64,000 nt of DNA from Nitrosomonadales bacterium (lineage in GTDB: Bacteria; Pseudomonadota; Gammaproteobacteria; Burkholderiales; Gallionellaceae). Below the pieces are notes generated by a model. The model was given only the letters and a program-made list of their open reading frames with translations, searched no databases and was not told the origin of the DNA. The translations under genes were made by a program, and so were the position numbers. Positions within the stretch are counted from its first letter, which is position 1, and each line of letters begins with the position of its first letter. This document shows positions 17,128 through 24,720 of the stretch, piece after piece. Where the stretch lies: the NCBI GenBank assembly GCA_016716325.1, contig JADJWO010000001.1, positions 1,426,001-1,490,000 on the forward strand. The letters run 5' to 3'.

Positions 17128-19140
17128 CTATACCTTGCCGAAGAAGCCCGCCGCCACCAGAACCAGTAAGGTCAGGCCGATCAGGATCAGCACAATCCCG
17201 AGCAGCTTTGAACCCAGCGTCATCGGCAACGACGGCGCATCCACCAGATATTTTTCCAGTTCGCCGGAATCAACCAGCCGCTGGTACTGCGCCGGATGGT
17301 CACGTCTGAACTCGTCCATCGATTGCGCACCGGTGAACATGACGATGTCGGGTGGCGGCAATTTGTCCGGACGGAAGTGGTTGTTGAAGAAGTGAACCGT
17401 GAACAGGAACACGGCTGCCAGGAAGGCTTCTTCGGCATGTACCACCGTCGCCACGTTGAACACCCAACCCGGCAGATAGGTCGCCGTCACATGCGGCATC
17501 GCCAGCATCAGACCGCTGGTGCCGATGATGGTGACGCCCCAGAACACGGCCCAGTAGTCGAACTTCTCGAAATAGGTCCAGCGGTCGAACATCGGCTTCG
17601 GCCCTTTGCCGAAGAACCACTTGAACATGCCGTAGCAATCCTTGAAGTCCTTCAAGTTCGGGATCAACGAGTCCGGACCGAACCAGCGGAAGTTCTTGTC
17701 GCGCAGCAGCTTCTGCATCACGTAGATGAAATGTGTGAAGAAGATCGCGACGAACAACCCCGCCAGGATGCGATGGATGTGGTTGACCTGATGCGGCCCG
17801 CCCAACCACTCTGCCAGTGCCGGCGCCCAGGCCGATTCGGCGAACAGCGCCATCGTGCCGGTCAATACCAGACTCATGGTGACCAGCGCGAACAGCAGGT
17901 GTGCGACGCGCCAACCCCACGGGAAGCGCTGGAAGAATTTCCTCTCATCTACCGGCAGATCGCCCGCGCGAACATAGGACACGACCTTGCCTTCTCTCTG
18001 TTCTTTCCATTCGCGGTAATACCAGAGTGCGGAATGCAGCCAGAAGAAGATGAACACGCCGACCAGTAGCGCGATCATGAATTTGGTCACGATCCACATC
18101 TGCGGATATTTCTCGAAATCGTGACTGTTGGCGTGCGGGCTGAACGTCAGAAAACCTTCCGTTGCATTGTTCATGCCCGGCTTCTTGTCATTGTGGCACT
18201 TCTGGCAGGTCTTCAGACGGTTGTCCGGATGCACCTTGGATTTCGGATCACTCACTTTGCGCACGTCATGACTGCCGTGGCAGTCGAAGCACTTGGCGGT
18301 ATAGGCATATCCGAGCGAACCCACCTGGCCGTGATAGGTCTCCCGATACGTCTTCAGGTTCTCTTCGTGACACCCGCCGCAATTCTTGGTGATGGCCAGT
18401 TTGACCGGGGACTGATGGGGGCTGGTGACCGAATGCGCCGAATGGCAATCGATGCAGGCTGCCGCATCGTGGTTGTTCTGATCCAGCAATGCCTTGCCAT
18501 GTACCGACTTGGCATACTGACTCAGTTGCCAGTCATGGCAGCCTTCACCACAGACCTTGGGGGTGGCATGGTGCCATTCATCGTGCTCCGCCGTTCCGCT
18601 TGGCGCGACATTGAAGGTATGGTCATCATGGCAATCGTGGCAAGTGGCGTTGGGTGCATTCGGATCATCGACATTGGGCTTGGCATGAGACGATTGCTTA
18701 TACGCTCCGATGTTCTCCATCACCCTGCCCAGACCGGGTTTCTCGGCAAGCTTGCCTTCGCGTAGCGCTGTTACCCACAAAGAGATATGGCACTCGGCAC
18801 AGTCCGCTTTTTTTGCCGATTCGGAAACCCGGTGGCGCGCCTGACTGTCCTTGATCTCGGCATGGCAATCGACGCATGCCATGTTCGCGTGTACGCCCTT
18901 TCCGAACTTTTCAGCCGGCACGGCATGCAGCTCACGCGGCTCCCCATCCGCCCCCTTGCCATAGAGCGTATCGCCTTTACCGTCATGGCACACAAGGCAG
19001 CCTGCATTATCCAGCCGCTTTGCCGAACCCGGATCCGAAGCCGCAACGGCGAACGTCGCCCCCCAGAGCCAGACTTGAATAAACAATGCCAGCATGGCCC
19101 ATCTTCTGAACGAGAAAAGAGAGTGTGCGATGACTTTCAT
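17128..19140 (-). CDS. Nine-haem cytochrome c fused to a b-type cytochrome membrane domain (CbcL-like)
   Basis: A 670-residue protein with a signal peptide (about 1-34), a periplasmic multihaem domain and a membrane domain. Eight CxxCH motifs begin at Cys48, 89, 114, 167, 229, 254, 284 and 312, plus one CGEGCH (Cys197), a CxxxCH variant. From about residue 350 there are six hydrophobic segments with histidines suitable for b haems (H414, H454, H456, H470, H568, H583), resembling the cytochrome b subunit of hydrogenases and formate dehydrogenases. The overall plan, nine c haems then a HydB-like domain, matches CbcL of Geobacter, an inner-membrane quinone-cytochrome oxidoreductase. Direction of electron flow here is unknown. 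The ATG at 19140 is chosen for the signal peptide; ATG at 19170 is possible. Confidence 0.8.
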   Translation of the reverse strand: MKVIAHSLFSFRRWAMLALFIQVWLWGATFAVAASDPGSAKRLDNAGCLVCHDGKGDTLYGKGADGEPRELHAVPAEKFGKGVHANMACVDCHAEIKDSQARHRVSESAKKADCAECHISLWVTALREGKLAEKPGLGRVMENIGAYKQSSHAKPNVDDPNAPNATCHDCHDDHTFNVAPSGTAEHDEWHHATPKVCGEGCHDWQLSQYAKSVHGKALLDQNNHDAAACIDCHSAHSVTSPHQSPVKLAITKNCGGCHEENLKTYRETYHGQVGSLGYAYTAKCFDCHGSHDVRKVSDPKSKVHPDNRLKTCQKCHNDKKPGMNNATEGFLTFSPHANSHDFEKYPQMWIVTKFMIALLVGVFIFFWLHSALWYYREWKEQREGKVVSYVRAGDLPVDERKFFQRFPWGWRVAHLLFALVTMSLVLTGTMALFAESAWAPALAEWLGGPHQVNHIHRILAGLFVAIFFTHFIYVMQKLLRDKNFRWFGPDSLIPNLKDFKDCYGMFKWFFGKGPKPMFDRWTYFEKFDYWAVFWGVTIIGTSGLMLAMPHVTATYLPGWVFNVATVVHAEEAFLAAVFLFTVHFFNNHFRPDKLPPPDIVMFTGAQSMDEFRRDHPAQYQRLVDSGELEKYLVDAPSLPMTLGSKLLGIVLILIGLTLLVLVAAGFFGKV

Positions 19141-19174
19141 GATTTTCTTTCGGACGAGAAGGAGCGACATACAA

Positions 19175-19231
19175 CGGGGGCTTTTCACCCCCGCCAGACC
19201 AAGGCTGCGCGGCTAATTATTTCGCGCAGCC
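19175..19231 (-). other. Two adjacent hairpins between cytochrome genes
   Basis: On the minus-strand transcript a 9-base perfect stem GGCTGCGCG/CGCGCAGCC (19223-19231 with 19203-19211, 11-base loop) is followed by a stem CGGGGG/CCCCCG (19188-19193 with 19175-19180, 7-base loop). Neither is followed by a clear T-run, so they look more like processing or stabilising structures, or a weak terminator, between the monoheme gene and the large cytochrome gene. Confidence 0.5.
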
Positions 19232-19241
19232 CAGCCGGAGA

Positions 19242-19580
19242 TCAGCGCGACAGGATCCACTTGACCAGGTTCTTTACCTTTGCCGGATCATCGGTTTCGA
19301 TCTGGGCGTGATCCATCATTTCCCCACCCATCGAAACTTGGCTCGGCTGCGTGAGGTGTTTGGTGATGGCGGCTTCTGCCTTGGAATTGCCTTTATAAGC
19401 TGCCGCAATCTTTTTGTAGGAACGGGCTACCTTGGTCTTGGTTTCATCGTGGCACGCCAGGCATCCACTCTCATTGAGCAGTTTCTTTGCGCCAGCCTGG
19501 TCAACGGCCGCTTGTGCAGCCGGGACAGTTAATGCGAACAATGCAACGAATGTGCACGTGACGAGAGACTTCATTTTCAT
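19242..19580 (-). CDS. Periplasmic monoheme class I cytochrome c
   Basis: A 112-residue small cytochrome with a signal peptide (cleavage likely after AQA, about residue 24), one haem site CLACH at Cys40-Cys43-His44 and a Met-rich segment MGGEMMDH that can supply the axial Met. Size and pattern fit the c551/c552 type of soluble electron carrier. AGGAG lies upstream of the ATG. It is probably co-transcribed between the tetraheme lipoprotein and the membrane cytochrome, and could shuttle electrons between them. Confidence 0.88.
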   Translation of the reverse strand: MKMKSLVTCTFVALFALTVPAAQAAVDQAGAKKLLNESGCLACHDETKTKVARSYKKIAAAYKGNSKAEAAITKHLTQPSQVSMGGEMMDHAQIETDDPAKVKNLVKWILSR

Positions 19581-19644
19581 TTCCAGTTACTCCTGTTCTT
19601 GACGATTGTTTAAATTGAGAACCATGCGGGCGCAAAAAGGCGGC

Positions 19645-20784
19645 TTACTTTGCCTCTTGCGCCGAATAATATTCGGCCAGCCCCTCGATGGTGGCATCGA
19701 AATACAGCGAAGAACCGATCGTATGCATCGCCGAATTCCCGCGGTCCCCATCCCGATACGTAGTCATCGCATTGATCAGATAGGTGCGATTCTGGCCGTT
19801 GATCTTGGGGGTCAACATCTCCGGATTGGCATCCCCCTTGCTATGGCAAAGGTCGCATTTCTGCACCAGGGACTGGATGGTTTCCGGCGGCGTGAAACTG
19901 CTGTGGACGGGCAGTTCGGTCGCAAAGAAGGTGGCGATCTTGCTGATCTCTTCATCCCTCAAACCGGAGAGCGCCTGGTGCATCTGCTTGTGATCGCGCC
20001 CGCTGTCGCGATACGACTTGATCACTTTGTTGAGATACTGGGCGTTCTGTCCGGCCAGATTGGGAACGCTGACATCGTCGCTATAGCCCGCCGTACCATG
20101 GCATTTGACGCAGGTACTGATGAACTGCATGCCCTCGTGCGAATTGCTCGCCTTGCTGCCGGCCGACTTGGGTTCATTCAACGCGAAGTAGATGGCGATG
20201 TTCTCGATGTCAGCCTGACTCAGCCCGGAAAGGGTCGCATGCATAGAGGGCATGGTGCGGACACCATCACGATAGGCCTTGAGCGCCTTGGTGATGTACT
20301 GCGGATGCTGCCCTGCCAGGCGTGGAACCCCGTCAACTTCGGTGTTTCCATCCGCACCATGGCAACTGGCGCAGGGCTTGCTCAAAGCCTGGCCGCGATC
20401 ATAGTAGGAGTAGTTGACGGCCTCGCTTGCCGGCTTGGCCAGCGGCGGCAGGCTGGCGTAGAACCCGGACACATCCCGCAACTGCTGGTGCGTCAATTCC
20501 TCGGCGATCTTCATGACATTGCCGCTGCTGTCGACGCGCTTGCCGTGATCGTAGGTTTGAACCGCCTTCAGCAGATAGCTTTCGAGTTGCGCGGCCAGAT
20601 TGGGAATGTTGTCGGCCGCACCACGGCCGTCCATGCCATGGCAAATGGCGCAATTCTTCTGGGCCACTGCCTTGCCGGCTTCGATATCCAGAGGCAGTTG
20701 AGCCATATCTTGCGAATCTTGTTTTTCCGAGCACCCCGCCAGCAAGGCCAGTAGCAGCGAGAAACCTAAAACTTGTTTGTTCAT
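19645..20784 (-). CDS. Tetraheme cytochrome c lipoprotein (four class I domains)
   Basis: A 379-residue protein with a lipobox LAGC (Cys18) and four class I cytochrome repeats, with haem sites at Cys45 (CAICH), Cys138 (CASCH), Cys225 (CVKCH) and Cys310 (CDLCH). Each repeat is followed by a PNLAGQ- or PRLAGQ-like segment and a Tyr-Arg-Asp-Gly helix typical of the c553/c4 families. It is likely anchored to a membrane facing the periplasm and conducts electrons along the chain of haems. It is the first of three same-strand cytochrome genes. GAGG precedes the ATG by about 6 bases. Confidence 0.86.
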   Translation of the reverse strand: MNKQVLGFSLLLALLAGCSEKQDSQDMAQLPLDIEAGKAVAQKNCAICHGMDGRGAADNIPNLAAQLESYLLKAVQTYDHGKRVDSSGNVMKIAEELTHQQLRDVSGFYASLPPLAKPASEAVNYSYYDRGQALSKPCASCHGADGNTEVDGVPRLAGQHPQYITKALKAYRDGVRTMPSMHATLSGLSQADIENIAIYFALNEPKSAGSKASNSHEGMQFISTCVKCHGTAGYSDDVSVPNLAGQNAQYLNKVIKSYRDSGRDHKQMHQALSGLRDEEISKIATFFATELPVHSSFTPPETIQSLVQKCDLCHSKGDANPEMLTPKINGQNRTYLINAMTTYRDGDRGNSAMHTIGSSLYFDATIEGLAEYYSAQEAK

Positions 20785-20936
20785 GACGACCTCTGAATTG
20801 AAGAATGATGTGGAATATCCGGGTGTTTCGGCTTTTCTGAATTGCGCGATTCTACAACAATCATGCCGAACTATCGCCTGTTCAGGTTAGTCGGGTATTG
20901 GCGTCGGGGCCGCTCACAAGGCCAACGCTGCAACAC

Positions 20937-21464
20937 CTACATTTTGCCGATGAGTTCGCCAAAGTCCTCGACGCGTTGCCAGTCGGTGAATTCGACGACA
21001 GCATTCAGATCGGTCGGCCCCCGGGTCATCCACATGATGAAGCGGATGGCCGAACGATCGATGAACCGGTAGATCGAATAATCGATCTTGCCCGCGAACA
21101 CCTCCAGCCGTTTTGGCCGCCACGGTATCTGCCTGAGGAATTTCCGCATGTACGGATTCGTCTCGGGGCGGTTCTTTTCCGGTTTGCGCGCCACCACATT
21201 GACCGAAAAGAACGCATTGGGTTTGCTGTCCAGCAGACCGACGTTCCTTTTGATGAAATCGACCACATGCGGACTATGTTTCCCGTAACGGATACTTGCG
21301 CCGATCACGATCTTGTCGAAAGCATGCAGGTCGGCATCGGCGCATTCCTGAAGCGGCATGACTGCAACCCCGTGATGTTGCCGCTCGATCACATTCTGCA
21401 AGCGCAGGCATATTTTCCGCGTATGCCCATCGGTCGTCGAATAAACGATCAGCACATTTGCCAT
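20937..21464 (-). CDS. hemG: HemG-type protoporphyrinogen oxidase, flavodoxin fold
   Basis: A 175-residue flavodoxin-domain protein, the size of E. coli HemG (181). It has the FMN phosphate loop VYSTTDGHTRK (about residues 7-17), the IVIGASIRYGKHSP segment and the C-terminal long-chain insert region IRFIMWMTRGPTDLN. HemG oxidises protoporphyrinogen IX with electrons passed to the quinone pool, the penultimate step of haem synthesis. Its place beside a cytochrome cluster fits haem demand. The 152 bases before the tetraheme gene hold no supported feature. Confidence 0.85.
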   Translation of the reverse strand: MANVLIVYSTTDGHTRKICLRLQNVIERQHHGVAVMPLQECADADLHAFDKIVIGASIRYGKHSPHVVDFIKRNVGLLDSKPNAFFSVNVVARKPEKNRPETNPYMRKFLRQIPWRPKRLEVFAGKIDYSIYRFIDRSAIRFIMWMTRGPTDLNAVVEFTDWQRVEDFGELIGKM

Positions 21465-21538
21465 ATTCCCGCATCCAGCCCGATTGATCCAGATCCGCGC
21501 AATTGCTACCTGCGCCCAACTTGCCGAGTAACCATGCG

Positions 21539-22363
21539 TCAGGCGGACTCAGGCAGCCGGATGGTGTACTGCCCCGATTTTTCGTCCTTCACCAGCATGA
21601 CCAGTTTGTGCTTCTGCGCGTCCTCCATCAGTTCGCGGAACGAGCGATAGCCGTAGTACGATTCGTTGAAACCGGGACGGCGACGCTGCATGGTCGGCTT
21701 GACCATCGAATACCAGAGTTTTTCGTCCGAGCCACGTTCGGCGATCAGCCCTTCGAGGGTCTCGATCAGGAAGTCCATTGCTTCCTGTTTCCTGTTCTCC
21801 TCACCCCCGGCCGCAGACGGTTTTGCCGTTTCTGCCTTTGCCTTGGCAGGCGTCTTCTTCGCTGCCTGTTTCTTCTTGGCTTCCTGCACGCGCACCAAGT
21901 CGTCGTAGAAGATGAACTCGTCACAGTTGGCGCTGAGCAGGTCGGAGGTCGAATCCTTCACGCCGATGCCGATCACATACTTGTTGTTCTCGCGCAATTT
22001 GGAAACCAGCGGGGAGAAGTCGGAATCGCCGCTGATGATGACGAAAGTGTCGACGTGGGATTTGGTATAGCAGAGGTCCAGGGCATCGACAACCAGGCGG
22101 ATGTCGGCGGAATTCTTGCCGCTCTGTCTCACATGCGGGATCTCGATCAGCTCGAACGAAGCTTCATGCATGGGGGCTTTGAATTCTTTATATCGCTCCC
22201 AGTCGCAGTAGGCTTTCTTGACCACGATGCTGCCCTTGAGCAGCAGGCGCTCCAGCACTTTCTTGATGTCAAACTGCGCGTACTTGGCGTCGCGCACGCC
22301 CAGCGCCACGTTCTCGAAATCGCAGAACAGGGCCATATTGGTGATTTCGGGTTGGGCCGCCAT
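21539..22363 (-). CDS. NYN-domain (PIN-like) RNase with C-terminal OST-HTH/LOTUS domain
   Basis: A 274-residue protein of the LabA/DUF88 family. The NYN domain spans about residues 8-160, with likely metal ligands in FCDFENVA (Asp15 region), KNSADIRLVVDAL and ISGDSDFSPL. A Lys/Ala-rich linker (about 160-190) leads to a winged-helix segment resembling OST-HTH/LOTUS (EKLWYSMVKPTMQRRRPGF), found with RNA-binding functions. The family is thought to cut or bind RNA; the target is unknown. GGAGA precedes the ATG. The preceding 22364-22468 gap contains nothing I can support. Confidence 0.82.
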   Translation of the reverse strand: MAAQPEITNMALFCDFENVALGVRDAKYAQFDIKKVLERLLLKGSIVVKKAYCDWERYKEFKAPMHEASFELIEIPHVRQSGKNSADIRLVVDALDLCYTKSHVDTFVIISGDSDFSPLVSKLRENNKYVIGIGVKDSTSDLLSANCDEFIFYDDLVRVQEAKKKQAAKKTPAKAKAETAKPSAAGGEENRKQEAMDFLIETLEGLIAERGSDEKLWYSMVKPTMQRRRPGFNESYYGYRSFRELMEDAQKHKLVMLVKDEKSGQYTIRLPESA

Positions 22364-22468
22364 GTGTGTCTCCGGGGTTGGTCTGATTCTGACCGGCGCT
22401 GGAATTGCGCGCCTGGACTCTGGCTGACTATATCAGAATTCGCCGCTCCTTTCGGCATGGCGAGCGTG

Positions 22469-23881
22469 CTACACCCCCTTGCCGGGATTCATCAGCCCGC
22501 CCGGGTCAAGCATGTCCCGGATGCCGCGCATCAGCTCGATCTCCAGAGGGCTCTTGTAGCGAGCAATCTCGGCACGCTTGAGCTGGCCGATGCCATGCTC
22601 GGCACTGAAACTGCCGCCCAGTCCGGCCACGATCCCATACACGATGCGGTTGACATCGTGTTCGTGCCGGTCGATGAACTCCCTGTTCTGCACACCATCC
22701 GGCATCGAAGTGTTGTAATGGATATTGCCGTCGCCCATATGCCCGAAAGCCACGATGCGGATGCCGGGATAAGTGTCTCGCAGCGCAGTGCCGGTCTGCG
22801 AAATGAATTCCGCAACACGGCTGACCGGCACCGAGATGTCGTGCTTGATGCTGAGACCCTCTATCTTCTGCGCTTCCGCGATGTTCTTGCGCAGCTTCCA
22901 CCAGCGTTCGGCGTCCGCCTCGCCATTCGTGATGTCGAACCCGTCTACCCTCTCGCCGAACGATTCGAGTGCGGCGCGTAACTCCTTGTCCAGAGGCGCG
23001 GACAGGACATCGGCTAGTTTGACGAGAACGATCCATTCATGAGTTGTACCGAACGGTTCGCGGGTATCGGGAATATGTTTGAACACAAGATCGAGACAGG
23101 GGCGCGAAACCAGCTCGAACGCGCTGATCCGGTCGCCGCATGCCGCGCGCAGGTGCGCCAGCAATGCGACAGCAGCAGCCGGATCGCGTACGGCGACGCA
23201 TGCTGTCGCTGTCGATCGGGGGCGCGGATAGAGTTTCAGCACGGCGGCAGTGATGATGCCCAACGTGCCTTCCGCACCGATGAACAGGTGTTTGAGGTCG
23301 TAGCCCGTGTTGTCCTTGCGCAGGCAACGCAACCCGTTCCAGATGCGCCCGTCCGGCAGCACCACCTCCAGTCCCAGCACCAGATCGCGCGCGTTGCCAT
23401 AGCGCAGCACGCCAAGGCCGCCGGCATTGGTGGAAAGGTTGCCGCCGATTTCGCAATGCGGTGCAATGGCCGTCAGCCCGAGCGGGAACAACCGGTCAAC
23501 CTTCTCCGCCGCTTCATATAACGAGGCAAGCGTGCAGCCCGCCTCGACGGTCATGGTGTAATTGACCGCATCCATCTCACGGATGCGGTTCATGCGCGAC
23601 AGGTTGATGACGATCTGTTGAGTGCCGTCCGCCAGCGGCACCGAAGCGCCGCACAGACTGGTGTTGCCGCCTTGCGGGACCATGCTGACGCCGTTTTCCA
23701 CACACAGATCCACCACCCCGGACACCTGTTGCGTGTCTGCCGGCAACACGACCGCCGATGCCTGTCCCTGATAGCGACCACGCCAATCACGACAATGCGC
23801 GGCAGCCGCAGCATCCGTCAAAACGGCATCGCCGCCCACAAGGGCGGCGATGCGTTGAAGGATGTCTCCTGCCGTTGCCAC
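22469..23881 (-). CDS. FAD-binding oxidase/dehydrogenase, GlcD/D-2-hydroxyglutarate dehydrogenase-like
   Basis: A 470-residue VAO-family flavoprotein. The FAD site is shown by VPQGGNTSLCG, the PHCEIGGNLSTNAGG segment and IGAEGTLGIITAAVLKL; the C-terminal domain has FGHMGDGNIHYN and the SAEHGIGQLK metal/substrate motif. Members oxidise D-2-hydroxy acids such as D-lactate, glycolate or D-2-hydroxyglutarate and pass electrons to quinone or a partner protein; the substrate cannot be read from sequence. The start is a GTG at 23881, four bases after the stop of the haem-motif membrane protein, so the two are probably one operon. Confidence 0.87.
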   Translation of the reverse strand: MATAGDILQRIAALVGGDAVLTDAAAAAHCRDWRGRYQGQASAVVLPADTQQVSGVVDLCVENGVSMVPQGGNTSLCGASVPLADGTQQIVINLSRMNRIREMDAVNYTMTVEAGCTLASLYEAAEKVDRLFPLGLTAIAPHCEIGGNLSTNAGGLGVLRYGNARDLVLGLEVVLPDGRIWNGLRCLRKDNTGYDLKHLFIGAEGTLGIITAAVLKLYPRPRSTATACVAVRDPAAAVALLAHLRAACGDRISAFELVSRPCLDLVFKHIPDTREPFGTTHEWIVLVKLADVLSAPLDKELRAALESFGERVDGFDITNGEADAERWWKLRKNIAEAQKIEGLSIKHDISVPVSRVAEFISQTGTALRDTYPGIRIVAFGHMGDGNIHYNTSMPDGVQNREFIDRHEHDVNRIVYGIVAGLGGSFSAEHGIGQLKRAEIARYKSPLEIELMRGIRDMLDPGGLMNPGKGV

Positions 23882-23885
23882 CGCC

Positions 23886-24644
23886 CTAGTCCGTCAGCGG
23901 GTTGACCGGATTGAGCAGCCGCCGGGGCAATATCCACATCTGGTAGAGCGAAGTGAAGATCATGATGCTGGCCGCCAGACTGTAGCCAAAACCACCGATG
24001 ATGACGAACCATGCGAAATTCGGATTCAGCTTGGTCAGCCACCACGCCAGCACGTCCACGATCAGGAATGCGAACGGCGTGAAGATCAGGATCGCCTTGT
24101 TTAGCGGTGAAATACCGGAGGCATAGGTGAATATCCAGCCCATGAAGAAAAAGATGAACGAGATGCCGAATAGGTGAATATGCGTAACACGCGTCAAGGC
24201 GGAAGGAGACTGCCCCTCGTCGACCTGAACCATGCGCTTCATCACTGCCTTGTCGCTCAGATCGGCCAATCCGGGGATGTTCGCATGGCAGGGTGAACAG
24301 TACTGATCGACATCCATGGAGATTTTCATATCCCACTCTTCATCGGATGCGCCGGCATCTGCCCACTTGATCATGGCCAGACGCACCTCTGGCGGCGCAT
24401 TGTTCATCATCGAACCGTTCAATTTGGCGACCAGCTTCGAGCCTTCGTCGCGCTTGCCATGATAGCTGTAGACGATGTCATCCACCGACAGGCCTAACTT
24501 TCCATCTGCCATGCCGTGGGTATACATGATCTGCGCGCCAGCGAACATCAAGCCAAGCCCCACCACCAGCAGATAACCGGTGAAAAGCGTCTTGATCGGC
24601 AAGGCCAGGTCTGCCAGCGTAAACCGTTGAATCTCTTTCATCAT
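23886..24644 (-). CDS. Four-helix membrane protein with one c-type haem motif, uncharacterised
   Basis: A 252-residue protein with a membrane segment near residues 20-40, a periplasmic loop of about 110 residues carrying a single haem site CSPCH (Cys116, Cys119, His120), and three further hydrophobic segments (about 158-178, 184-204, 212-234). Conserved-looking histidines (H155, H157) open the second segment. I do not recognise a named family. Layout suggests a membrane-bound cytochrome that passes electrons between quinone and a periplasmic partner, possibly serving the FAD oxidase encoded four bases downstream. It begins with two consecutive ATG codons. Confidence 0.72.
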   Translation of the reverse strand: MMKEIQRFTLADLALPIKTLFTGYLLVVGLGLMFAGAQIMYTHGMADGKLGLSVDDIVYSYHGKRDEGSKLVAKLNGSMMNNAPPEVRLAMIKWADAGASDEEWDMKISMDVDQYCSPCHANIPGLADLSDKAVMKRMVQVDEGQSPSALTRVTHIHLFGISFIFFFMGWIFTYASGISPLNKAILIFTPFAFLIVDVLAWWLTKLNPNFAWFVIIGGFGYSLAASIMIFTSLYQMWILPRRLLNPVNPLTD

Positions 24645-24671
24645 GATTTTCTCGTGTAAACAAACTTTCGT

Positions 24672-24677
24672 ATTATA
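24672..24677 (-). promoter_or_regulatory. Candidate -10 element before the haem-motif membrane protein gene
   Basis: A perfect TATAAT on the minus strand lies 28 bases before the start codon of the 23886-24644 gene. No convincing -35 is found at the usual spacing, so the promoter call is tentative. Confidence 0.35.
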
Positions 24678-24720
24678 ACGCTCTTATCTGTAAGGGTTTC
24701 TATAACTCTGTCGGGTAACG

